Below are positions 5,773-12,557 of a DNA stretch of 12,557 nucleotides, one piece after another (positions within the stretch are counted from its first letter, which is position 1; every line of letters starts with the position of its first letter). The translations under genes were made by a program, and so were the position numbers. The stretch is from Candidatus Hodarchaeota archaeon (GTDB lineage Archaea > Asgardarchaeota > Heimdallarchaeia > Hodarchaeales > YT1-057): positions 1-12,557 of the forward strand of contig JAEOTI010000030.1 of NCBI GenBank assembly GCA_016839955.1, given 5' to 3'. The notes below the pieces were generated by a model, which was given only the letters and a program-made list of their open reading frames with translations, was not told the origin of the DNA and did not search any database.

Positions 5773-5790
5773 TTTTTCCATTGGTCGGGG
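5752..5790. repeat. Long inverted repeat at the convergent 3' ends (15-bp arms, one mismatch)
   Basis: CCCCAACCAATGGAA (5752-5766) and TTCCATTGGTCGGGG (5776-5790) pair at 14 of 15 positions around a 9-base loop. The left arm overlaps the last codons of the RHH gene, and the structure lies 37 bases past the stop of the minus-strand radical SAM gene. It would fold in transcripts from both strands. No T run follows it on either side, so it is better described as an mRNA 3'-end structure than as a rho-independent-type terminator. Confidence 0.6.
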
Positions 5791-5826
5791 ATAAAATCCT
5801 TGGGGCATCTTCTTGTGAAAATTAAG

Positions 5827-6879
5827 TCACCATTGCCACCAACGTTTATCCCTACTTCGTTCCACTGGGCCTACAAAGGGCGATGAGGTTCCACATTTTC
5901 TACAATTATCTTTTGAGATATCATACTCTTTTAATTCTACAGAAAACCCTGTTCGTTTTACTAAAGTCGCATTACAGTTGGCACATAAAGTATTATTCCC
6001 AGAATTAATCACATTTCCAACATAAACATGCTTCAGGCCTTCATTTTGCGCAATTTCTCGCGCTCGATGGATTGTATCTACTGGGGTTGGAGGAACGTCA
6101 TCCATTTGATAATGAGGAAAAAAACGGCTAAAATGTACAGGAATCTTATCAGCACTCAGATTAGTTATCCATTGAGAAAATTTTCGGATTTCATTTTCAG
6201 AATCATTGTATCCTTTGATAACTAGGTACGTTAGTTCTATATGAATCCCTTTTTCAAACCAAAGCTCTGCAGTTCTTAGAACAGGTTCTAGTTTTCCATA
6301 GCAATTATCTTTGTAGAAGTCCTCAGTGAAGGCCTTAACATCAATATTTGCGGCATCAATAAATGTTCCAATCTCTTTTGCTGGATCTTCCATTACATAA
6401 CCATTTGTCACAAAAACAACTTTGATATCGTTTTCATGAGCCAATTTTGCAATGTCTCTGGCATACTCAAACCAAATGGTAGGTTCGTTATAAGTTAAGG
6501 CGATACTTGGACACTTTGATTTTTGAGTTTGGACAATAACCTCTTCTGGGGACACTTCTCGGAGTTTTAAACTCTCTTCTTCCCCTTTCGTTTGTGAAAT
6601 TGACCAATTCTGGCAATGTTGGCAACCTAGGGAACAACCGATAGATCCAAGACTCATAGTTGCGCTACCAGGCATGAAATGGTACAAGGGCTTTTTCTCT
6701 ATTGGATCTGGATGAATACTGCTTACTCGACCATATGTAAGAGGAATAAGTTTGTCTCCTTCCCTTTTTCTGACTCCACACCAACCTATTTTCCCATCGC
6801 CTATCATGCATCCTCGTGGGCAGAGTTCACACTTTAATTTCTCATTTAAATGATAGTAGGATGCTTCCAAATGTTCCAC
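5827..6879 (-). CDS. amrS: AmmeMemoRadiSam-system radical SAM enzyme
   Basis: 350 residues from GTG 6879; a TTG at 6870 with GGTGG 5 nt upstream is an equally good start, three residues shorter. The radical SAM cluster motif is Cys82-x3-Cys86-x2-Cys89 (GCSLGCQHCQNW). The N-terminal Cys17/20/24/34 block (CELCPRGC, GWCGVR), GRVSSIHPDPIEKKPLYHF, YNEPT, VTNGY and the FPHYQMDDVPPTP stretch are diagnostic of the radical SAM member of the AMMECR1-Memo-radical SAM trio. The C-terminus carries two CxxC pairs (299/302 and 326/329), a likely zinc ribbon. The reaction is not settled. It lies 53 bases downstream of the glycyl radical dehydratase on the same strand, with a possible promoter of its own. AMMECR1 and Memo partners are not in the window. 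It is related to PFL activases, so a role near the GRE cannot be excluded. Confidence 0.88.
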   Translation of the reverse strand: MEHLEASYYHLNEKLKCELCPRGCMIGDGKIGWCGVRKREGDKLIPLTYGRVSSIHPDPIEKKPLYHFMPGSATMSLGSIGCSLGCQHCQNWSISQTKGEEESLKLREVSPEEVIVQTQKSKCPSIALTYNEPTIWFEYARDIAKLAHENDIKVVFVTNGYVMEDPAKEIGTFIDAANIDVKAFTEDFYKDNCYGKLEPVLRTAELWFEKGIHIELTYLVIKGYNDSENEIRKFSQWITNLSADKIPVHFSRFFPHYQMDDVPPTPVDTIHRAREIAQNEGLKHVYVGNVINSGNNTLCANCNATLVKRTGFSVELKEYDISKDNCRKCGTSSPFVGPVERSRDKRWWQW

Positions 6880-6907
6880 CTTCAGCTTGTCAAGAACCAG
6901 CTTCAGT

Positions 6908-6913
6908 ATAAAT
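6908..6913 (-). promoter_or_regulatory. TATA-like element upstream of the AmmeMemoRadiSam radical SAM gene
   Basis: TTTATA on the minus strand, about 30-40 bases before the GTG/TTG start, could drive the radical SAM gene alone from a very short leader. The same bases read TATAAATA on the plus strand, where no gene follows. Confidence 0.3.
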
Positions 6914-6932
6914 ATGAATATGGGGACGAATT

Positions 6933-9317
6933 TTAAATCTTTAAATGCTCAGTTCTTCTAATAATCTCATTTTGTAGTTCAGGAGTGAGATCAACGAAAT
7001 AATCACTGTATCCTGCAACTCGGACAATCAAATCACGATACTTTTCTGGATTAGCCTGTGCTTCTTTCAATGTTTCAGTCGTTACAACATTAAATTGGAT
7101 ATGATGACTGTCTAACCGAAAATAGGCACGAACTAAATGCATCAGTTTTGTAAGTCCGTCTTCTGTCGCCAATAACTGAGGAGAAAACTTCTGATTAAGT
7201 AAAGTTCCACCTGTTCGCAAATGGTCTATCTTTGACACTGACTTAATCACAGCAGTAGGACCTTGTCGATCTGCTCCTTGTACAGGAGATATTCCTTCAG
7301 ACAATGGTTCTCCTTTCTTCTTTCCATCAGGAAGTGCTCCTGTTATTTGACCAAAATATATATGTACAGTTGTTGGTAATAAATTAATTCTGTGATGTCC
7401 TCCTTTTGTATTTGGGCGACCGTCAATGTTTGAAAAATAACTTTCGAAAACCCACTGCATTATTTCATCCGCATAATCGTCATCGTTTCCATATTTGGGA
7501 GTGGCGTTTACAAATCGCCGTCTTAAAGCATCATAACCTTCAAAATTAAGAGTAAGCGCGTTCAGGAGATCTTGCATATTTATATGCTTGTGATCATATA
7601 CATTATACTTAATAGATGTCAAGCAATCGGTAATTGTTCCAAGACCGACACCTTGAATATATGTACTATTATATCGAGCGCCTCCTGCGTTGTAATCCTT
7701 TCCCGTCGCAATACAATCATCAATTAGAAGAGATAAAAAGGGGGCAGGCATGAAATGGGCATAGATTTGTTCAATGATATTATTCCCTAATATTTTGATA
7801 TTTATAAAATAACGAAGTTGCTCTTCAAAAGCTTCATAGAACGCTGAAAAACTCTCAAATATCGTAGGATCTCCTGTTTGGACTCCAATTAGATTTCCGG
7901 TAAGGGGATCTATTCCATTATAGAGAGTAATTTCAAGAATTTTTGGAAGGTTGAAATAACCAGACAAGATATATGATTCTGTTCCAAACGCGCCTGTTTC
8001 GACACAACCACTTGCACCACCTTTTCGAGCGTCTTGTAAGGACTTTCCTTGTCTAACAAGTTCCTGAATAATGGCCTCTGTGTTGAAAATAGAAGGTTGA
8101 CCATAACCCGTCTTGATTATCCGCAAAGCGCGTCTTATTAACCGATCGGGGTTTTTCTTACTGAGTTGAACCATCGAGCTTGGTTGTAGTAATCTCATTT
8201 CCTCGATTACTTCTAAGAGCAAATATGATAATTCATTGGTTGCATCAGAGCCATCTTCTTTGACACCCCCAATGTTAATCAAACAAAAGTCAGTATAGGT
8301 TGCACTTTCTCGAGCCGTTATGCCTACTTTACAGGGAGCTGGTTGATTGTTGAATTTTATCCAAAAAGCTTGTAGCAACTCCTTAGCTTGTTCTTGGGTT
8401 AAAATTCCTTCTTCAAGCTCTTTTTTATAGAAAGGGTAGAGATGTTGATCCAACCTTCCAGGGTTAAATGAATCCCACGTATTTAACTCGATTGTTACTC
8501 CTAAATGAACAAACCAATAGTATTGTAGAGCTTCCCAGAAAGTTTCTGGTTTATTTGCGGGGACTTTCTTACAGATTTTAGACATCCTACGAAGTTCATC
8601 TGCTCGTTTAGAGTTGTTTTCTTGTTCTGCCAACTCATTTAAAAGAATTGAATAACGTTTTGCAAAAGAAATCAGCGCATTAGCCGCAATATCCATTGCT
8701 TTAAGTTCTTCGCGTTTAAAATAAGCATCTGGGTCTTGAAAAAAATCTAAACTGTTAATTGCTAGCTGAATATCTTTCTTAAGGTCATTAAAACCTTGAT
8801 GATAAATTTTGTCACCCAAAACTGTGTGTCCGGGTGCTCGTTGCTCTTGAAATTCAGTAAAGATTCCTGCTTCATAAGCTATTTTCCATTCTTTTGACAT
8901 GGCTGAGAAAATTTTATCCCGGATTGCTTTTCCAGACCAAAATGGAATAATAGTTTCTAAAAAAGTCTTTTTTGTGCTTTCATCCACAGAGAAAGGGATC
9001 TTTTCTCTTGTATCTACAATGTCAAGGTCATTCAAACTATGAACACATAGTTCAGGAAAAGTTGGTGTAGCTTTCGGTTTGGATCCTTTTTCACCAACTA
9101 TCAATTCTCCAGCGTTAATGCAAAGCGTTTTCTTTTCCAAGATATATTTAAACGCCATTGCTCTCTGTACGGAAGTTGATACCTTATCCACTACGTCACT
9201 GGAATAAAATTGAGTTAATAATACTGCTCTTTCGGGATCAAGTTGCGGAATTGCTTCTAGACTTTGTTTTTTCAGAGTTTGAATACGGTCTGACACAGGT
9301 GATGCTCCAGAGGACAT
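6933..9317 (-). CDS. hypD: Glycyl radical dehydratase, HypD-type (trans-4-hydroxy-L-proline dehydratase)
   Basis: 794 residues, full length for the family. The radical site is Gly769 in RVAGYSDYF and the thiyl site is Cys438 in GASGCVET with Glu440, as in dehydratase-type GREs. Compared with the Clostridioides difficile HypD sequence as I recall it, similarity runs end to end and active-site residues sit at a constant offset of four: His164, Ser338, Asp343, Phe344, Cys438, Glu440, Tyr454 and Gly769. HypD removes water from trans-4-hydroxy-L-proline to give pyrroline-5-carboxylate, which ProC reduces to proline. The start ATG has a perfect GGAGGT 6 nt upstream, lying in the last codons of the activase gene, so translation is coupled. 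The enzyme is oxygen-sensitive and cytoplasmic. The next best alternative is an uncharacterised hydroxyproline-isomer or related GRE. No proC is present here. Confidence 0.87.
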   Translation of the reverse strand: MSSGASPVSDRIQTLKKQSLEAIPQLDPERAVLLTQFYSSDVVDKVSTSVQRAMAFKYILEKKTLCINAGELIVGEKGSKPKATPTFPELCVHSLNDLDIVDTREKIPFSVDESTKKTFLETIIPFWSGKAIRDKIFSAMSKEWKIAYEAGIFTEFQEQRAPGHTVLGDKIYHQGFNDLKKDIQLAINSLDFFQDPDAYFKREELKAMDIAANALISFAKRYSILLNELAEQENNSKRADELRRMSKICKKVPANKPETFWEALQYYWFVHLGVTIELNTWDSFNPGRLDQHLYPFYKKELEEGILTQEQAKELLQAFWIKFNNQPAPCKVGITARESATYTDFCLINIGGVKEDGSDATNELSYLLLEVIEEMRLLQPSSMVQLSKKNPDRLIRRALRIIKTGYGQPSIFNTEAIIQELVRQGKSLQDARKGGASGCVETGAFGTESYILSGYFNLPKILEITLYNGIDPLTGNLIGVQTGDPTIFESFSAFYEAFEEQLRYFINIKILGNNIIEQIYAHFMPAPFLSLLIDDCIATGKDYNAGGARYNSTYIQGVGLGTITDCLTSIKYNVYDHKHINMQDLLNALTLNFEGYDALRRRFVNATPKYGNDDDYADEIMQWVFESYFSNIDGRPNTKGGHHRINLLPTTVHIYFGQITGALPDGKKKGEPLSEGISPVQGADRQGPTAVIKSVSKIDHLRTGGTLLNQKFSPQLLATEDGLTKLMHLVRAYFRLDSHHIQFNVVTTETLKEAQANPEKYRDLIVRVAGYSDYFVDLTPELQNEIIRRTEHLKI

Positions 9318-9320
9318 CGT

Positions 9321-10100
9321 TTAACCTCCAATGGTAACAGAAAGACCTAAATCTGTAAAAAAGTCTTTTAATTGTTCTAATCTCGTGGGTGTGGGTGGTT
9401 TTACATATTCTAATTTGTAAACCCACCCTAAGCGTTCGTACTTCCTTTTACCAATTTCATGGTATGGAAGCAAGTTAATATGTTTAGTACATTTTAACTT
9501 TGCAATAAAATTCTTCATAAGTTTCATTTCTTGTTCTGTTTCCGTAATTCCGGGAATAACTGGAAAACGAATCTTAATTTTTTTACATTCACTATCTAGT
9601 TTATGAAAGTTATATAGTATTGAGCTATTAGAAACGTTAGTGTATTTTTGGTGCCTTTTATCATCTAAGAGTTTAATATCGTACAAAAAAAGATCAATCT
9701 TTTCTTTAATTCTTTCAATAACATTCCAAGGTGCATAGCCACATGTATCAAGGATTGTGGGGATTTCTCTACTTTTACACTCAGATAAAATGGCTTCCAA
9801 AAATACTGGTTGTACTAATGGTTCTCCTCCCGAGAAGGTCACACCACCTCCTGATTCATCGTAAAAGACTGAATCTTTTTCGATTTCCGCTATTAAATCC
9901 TGAACAGAAATTTCACGACTAATTGCTATTTGATGAAACTCTGATGGTCTTAAACTATCTAATTGGAGCTTTTGGCCTTCAGGGTTGTGACACCACCAAC
10001 ACGAGAGAGGACAGCCTTTGAAAAAAACCGTGGTTCGAATCCCAGGGCCATCATGAAGAGCATATTTCTTTATGTCAAAAATTATGCCCTTAATTGTCAT
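9321..10100 (-). CDS. Glycyl radical enzyme-activating radical SAM protein, short form
   Basis: 259 residues from ATG 10100. The SAM-binding cluster is Cys30-x3-Cys34-x2-Cys37 (GCPLSCWWCHNPEG); HDGPGIRT (16-23), the SAM-binding SGGEP (90-94) and DTCGY follow. It should generate the Gly769 radical of the dehydratase encoded 3 nt downstream. Activases of dehydratase-type GREs normally carry a ferredoxin-like insert with eight Cys after CHNPE; here about 20 residues without any Cys lie between CHNPEGQ and ISVQDLIAEIEKD, so both auxiliary clusters are absent and the length is close to that of the pyruvate formate-lyase activase. The rest of the core is intact, so this looks like a natural short form. 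GGTGGT on the minus strand (10113-10118) lies 12 nt before the start, somewhat far for a ribosome site. Confidence 0.92.
   Translation of the reverse strand: MTIKGIIFDIKKYALHDGPGIRTTVFFKGCPLSCWWCHNPEGQKLQLDSLRPSEFHQIAISREISVQDLIAEIEKDSVFYDESGGGVTFSGGEPLVQPVFLEAILSECKSREIPTILDTCGYAPWNVIERIKEKIDLFLYDIKLLDDKRHQKYTNVSNSSILYNFHKLDSECKKIKIRFPVIPGITETEQEMKLMKNFIAKLKCTKHINLLPYHEIGKRKYERLGWVYKLEYVKPPTPTRLEQLKDFFTDLGLSVTIGG
9324..9329 (-). promoter_or_regulatory. Strong Shine-Dalgarno (GGAGGT) of the dehydratase gene
   Basis: Minus-strand GGAGGT ends 6 nt before the dehydratase ATG and lies within the last codons of the activase gene, next to its stop. This is the best ribosome site in the window and implies high, coupled translation of the dehydratase. 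Confidence 0.7.
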
Positions 10101-10302
10101 AATATTAGGTCTACCACCATATAATTTGTTAAAAAGAATTCTATTTTTTGGATTTAGACTAATACTTACTGATTATAGATTACTAAATATTGATGATTTA
10201 CTCTTGCTCAAACTTTTTAACCAGTACATTTAAGCAATTGTTCATTCTTTAGGTAATCTGTGTATTATAGATGCTTATTATTTAATATTAAAGGTGGATT
10301 AG
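10101..10302. other. Divergent promoter region between the GRE operon and glyA
   Basis: The 202 bases between the activase (minus) and glyA (plus) must hold both promoters. TATTATA at 10262-10268 would start glyA transcription near 10290, just before its ribosome site; TTTTTAA at 10214-10220 is an alternative. On the minus side TTATAT (around 10119-10124) seems too close to the activase ATG. GATT(T/A)-containing words recur at 10151-10205 (GATTTAGACT, GATTATAGATTACT, GATTTACT) and could be loose regulator half-sites, though in such AT-rich DNA this may be chance. No RNA gene was seen. Confidence 0.35.
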
Positions 10303-11634
10303 ATGCAACCGAAAGAAGTTTTTCAAAAAATTCGAGGTCATCTCATTGAACACCATGAATATTGGGATAAATGTATCCCATTGATCGCCTCCGAAAATGT
10401 TACAAGTATAGCTGTCCGTGAAGCTGAGATATGTGATTTTCAACACCGTTACGCCGAAGGATGGGTTGGTGAGCGTGTTTATGCAGGCTGTAAATATATC
10501 GACAAAGTTGAGGAAATTTGTTTAGATTTACTTAAAGATGTCTATAATGTCCCATTTGCAGACGTTCGTCCCATTTCTGGTGTTGTGGCTAATATATGTG
10601 TTTATACTGCATTTGCATCGGCAGGAGACCTGATGATGGCGATTTCAATTCCTGTAGGAGGTCACATCTCATTTGGTCCTTATCGTGCACAAAGTGGCGC
10701 AGTTATTGGGGGAACTGCAGGTGCAGTTAGTAGACTTGAAGTTGATTATATTCCATTTGATCGCCGAGGATTGAATATCGACTTAGATAAAGCAGAGGCA
10801 GCTATTAGAGAGAAGAAACCAAAATTAGTTCAATTCGGGGCCAGTGTGTTTCTTTTCCCTCATCCGGTAAAAGAACTTGCTCCAGTCGCCAAAGAAGTTG
10901 GAGCTCATGTTAATTATGATGCTGCCCATGTCTCTGGTCTGATAGCTGGCAAAGCCTTCCAGGATCCCATTCGTGAAGGTACCGACACAATGACTTTCTC
11001 CACGCACAAAACTTTCTTTGGACCGCAACATGGTTGCGTCTTAGCATCACGAGAAGAATTATCTGAAACCATAAAAATGGCTGCATTTCCAGGAGCAACT
11101 AGTAATCATCATTTACATACACTAGCAGCGCTTGCTGTTGCTACAGCAGAGATTCAAGAGTTTGGAAAAACCTATGCAAAACAGGTAATCACAAATGCGA
11201 AAGCGTTAGGTCAGTCCCTTTATGAGAGGGGATTTGATGTCGTATGCCCCGATAAAGGATTTACTGAATCCCATACATTACTCGTAGATATTTGTAAACT
11301 CTCTGATTCTATAGGACTGGGTGGTGATATTGAAAAACATCTAGAAAAAGCCTATATCATCCTTAATCGAAATCTTTTACCTTGGGACATTATGGAAAAA
11401 CGACATTACACAAATCCTGGTGGAATCCGACTCGGAACTTCAGAAGTTACTCGAATTGGAATGAAAGAAAGTGAAATGGATCATATAGCTGAATTAATGA
11501 AGAAATTATTGTTTGATAAGAAGAGCCCAGAGTCAATCACCCAAGAAGTAACAGAATTTCGGAAGGATTTCAGGGATATTCATTATGCTTTCGAGTCAGG
11601 AACCAAAGCTTATGAATATATATCAATTATTTAA
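10303..11634 (+). CDS. glyA: Serine hydroxymethyltransferase
   Basis: 443 residues, complete. The ATG is preceded by AGGTGG at 10292-10297, 5 nt away. SHMT interconverts serine and glycine while passing a one-carbon unit to a folate or, in many archaea, a methanopterin-type carrier. Visible landmarks are PLIASENVTS (26-35), RYAEGWVGERVYAG (49-62), YDAAHVSG (205-212) with the PLP-contacting Asp206 and His209, STHKT with Schiff-base Lys236, and GGIRLGT near residue 375 with the carboxylate-binding Arg. Departures from bacterial SHMT, such as GGHISFG for the GGHLTHG loop and FFGPQHG after the Lys, suggest an archaeal-type or specialised member; the carrier cannot be read from the sequence. Its TAA overlaps the next ATG (TAATG), so the downstream unknown gene is coupled to it. 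Confidence 0.92.
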   Translation: MQPKEVFQKIRGHLIEHHEYWDKCIPLIASENVTSIAVREAEICDFQHRYAEGWVGERVYAGCKYIDKVEEICLDLLKDVYNVPFADVRPISGVVANICVYTAFASAGDLMMAISIPVGGHISFGPYRAQSGAVIGGTAGAVSRLEVDYIPFDRRGLNIDLDKAEAAIREKKPKLVQFGASVFLFPHPVKELAPVAKEVGAHVNYDAAHVSGLIAGKAFQDPIREGTDTMTFSTHKTFFGPQHGCVLASREELSETIKMAAFPGATSNHHLHTLAALAVATAEIQEFGKTYAKQVITNAKALGQSLYERGFDVVCPDKGFTESHTLLVDICKLSDSIGLGGDIEKHLEKAYIILNRNLLPWDIMEKRHYTNPGGIRLGTSEVTRIGMKESEMDHIAELMKKLLFDKKSPESITQEVTEFRKDFRDIHYAFESGTKAYEYISII

Positions 11635-12266
11635 TGAGGGAAAGTGTTTTGACAAAAGCTGAGGAGATCTGTGCAAAGATCTCACCATCTATTGCACCAG
11701 AATTCTTTGAAGGGAAAAGAGAAATAGAAGAATTTGATGATCTTCTTCAAAGACTCCGAGATAATGGTGAATTAACAAAAGATGAATATCAATATGCCAA
11801 GAAGAACACTCGTCATATTCTCCTCGGTTTAAATCTTTTTTATTTAGTCCCAGAGCTTTATGATGATAGGAACACTCCAACGGTTTTTATTCAAGTGTCT
11901 TCGTTAATGGCTTTACGCCTTTTACGAGAAGGGAAAGTCAAAGTATTAGAAGAAGCAGTTAATATTTTGGCAGATCAAGTGCGTAAAACGCTAGGGACTC
12001 CAATGACGGGATATGCTACAGCAGATACCCTTGAAGATAAATTAAAAAATCTTAAAGAGGAAATTAAACGACTTTACTCAAAAGGAGACGTTAAAGCTAT
12101 TCAACAAGAGATTTTGCGTGTTAAAGATGATATTATTGAATCTGTTGGGACTTCTCCGATCCTTCACGAAATGAATAGTTTCACACGTACATTAACAAAA
12201 TCAAGTCTACCTGACTTGTATGAGATAAATGAGAAGATAGACGAATGGCTTGAGAGAGTAAAATAA
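11634..12266 (+). CDS. Unrecognised helical protein coupled to glyA
   Basis: 210 residues from ATG 11634, which shares one base with the glyA stop. A TTG at 11649 with GAGGG 8 nt upstream (11636-11640) is an equally credible start, five residues shorter. I do not recognise the family. The protein is soluble, strongly charged and almost entirely helical by composition, with no signal peptide or membrane segment and no Cys/His metal pattern. Residues 37-60 look like a helical pair (LLQRLRDNGELTKDEYQYAK), 85-125 are a more hydrophobic bundle core, and 132-170 have a coiled-coil character (KLKNLKEEIKRLYSKG). Coupling to SHMT suggests that the two proteins are needed together, as a partner or a regulator, but nothing in its sequence shows a reaction. 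The gene ends 4 bases from a convergent gene. Confidence 0.8.
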   Translation: MRESVLTKAEEICAKISPSIAPEFFEGKREIEEFDDLLQRLRDNGELTKDEYQYAKKNTRHILLGLNLFYLVPELYDDRNTPTVFIQVSSLMALRLLREGKVKVLEEAVNILADQVRKTLGTPMTGYATADTLEDKLKNLKEEIKRLYSKGDVKAIQQEILRVKDDIIESVGTSPILHEMNSFTRTLTKSSLPDLYEINEKIDEWLERVK

Positions 12267-12270
12267 AAAT

Positions 12271-12557
12271 TTACTCCCATTCTTTTTGAGAAATCCATTC
12301 ATCAAGTGTTTGTTTGATACTCGCCCAAACATTCTTTGAAGTAATGGTGAAATTCTTTGTAGCTCGCCAGTATGGCTCCCCTTCGTCTCTTTTTTGTTTT
12401 TTCCATCTTTGAATAATTATTTTTCTTTTACCGGGAGTTTCATCAGGAGTTTTGCCCTCTACTAATAAAAGAGCTGTCCACCATTGTCCTCGTTTAGAGA
12501 TAGTTTCTCCTTTGATTAGATTGTCATACTGCGAATTAAATGGAAATTCTTCAGTCA
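12271..12557 (-). CDS. Small PC4-like (single-stranded DNA-binding fold) protein, start codon cut by the window edge
   Basis: Read leftward from the window edge: TG at 12557-12556 followed by ACT GAA GAA, so the start codon is almost certainly NTG with its first base outside, giving about 95 residues ending at TAA 12271-12273. The second half, KIIIQRW followed by a charged loop (KKQKRDEGEPYW), then KNFTITSKNVWASIKQTL, follows the PC4/p15 coactivator pattern: a strand ending in an aromatic, a charged loop, a strand, then an amphipathic helix introduced by a Trp (PC4 itself has ISLNPEQWSQLKE). The first half, GQWWTALLLVEG, would supply the opening strands. PC4-like proteins bind single-stranded DNA and act in transcription or repair. 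The match is by pattern only. The gene converges on the glyA operon with a 4-base gap. Confidence 0.65.
   Translation of the reverse strand, partial: TEEFPFNSQYDNLIKGETISKRGQWWTALLLVEGKTPDETPGKRKIIIQRWKKQKRDEGEPYWRATKNFTITSKNVWASIKQTLDEWISQKEWE

Noticed and set aside
10151..10205. Recurring GATTTA/GATTACT words as operator repeats
   Set aside because: Spacing is irregular and the region is very AT-rich, so chance is a sufficient explanation; mentioned only in the intergenic entry.
1..12557. CRISPR array, tRNA or rRNA genes
   Set aside because: No regularly spaced identical repeats and no cloverleaf or rRNA-like conserved stretches were seen in any intergenic region.

Overview
The window reads as AT-rich chromosomal DNA from an anaerobic archaeon. 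A 20S proteasome beta-type protein, a single-domain JAMM metalloprotease, stand-alone Lrp/AsnC ligand-binding and ribbon-helix-helix proteins, oligo-T gene ends, TATA-like boxes and Shine-Dalgarno-preceded TTG/GTG starts all fit an archaeon. Glycyl radical chemistry requires anoxia. An Asgard (Promethearchaeota) or similar lineage is plausible from the mix of eukaryote-like proteostasis genes and clostridial-type GRE genes, but this is inference; no marker in the window fixes the lineage.

Layout. 1-584 (+) is the 3' end of glmS. 745-2154 (-) is a free-standing two-motif LAGLIDADG protein with AbrB-like repeat units at its N-terminus; its reading frame continues upstream to about 2298 without an ATG/GTG/TTG. 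2507-3784 (+) encodes a secreted, C-terminally anchored seven-bladed beta-propeller. 3908-5332 (+) is a proteostasis-flavoured cluster: a proteasome beta subunit whose catalytic Thr1 is replaced by Gly, an intact JAMM peptidase, then a small Lrp-type RAM-domain protein behind a good TATA box. 5602-5772 (+) is a 56-residue ribbon-helix-helix regulator behind a 7-bp inverted repeat.

5827-10100 (-) is a radical-enzyme cluster: a radical SAM activase (9321-10100), a HypD-type glycyl radical dehydratase (6933-9317, coupled to the activase by a 3-nt gap) and an AmmeMemoRadiSam-type radical SAM enzyme (5827-6879). The activase should install the Gly769 radical in the dehydratase, which by residue conservation is a trans-4-hydroxy-L-proline dehydratase yielding pyrroline-5-carboxylate. 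No pyrroline-5-carboxylate reductase, AMMECR1 or Memo gene lies in the window.

Divergently, 10303-12266 (+) holds serine hydroxymethyltransferase (glyA) and an unrecognised helical protein joined by a TAATG overlap. A small PC4-like protein, convergent with them (12271 to the right edge, -), is cut only at the first base of its likely start codon. No rRNA, tRNA, CRISPR array or recognisable insertion sequence was seen. The points most worth following are the Thr1-less beta subunit beside a JAMM protease, the archaeal HypD with an activase lacking the usual ferredoxin insert, and the AbrB/LAGLIDADG fusion with a missing start.
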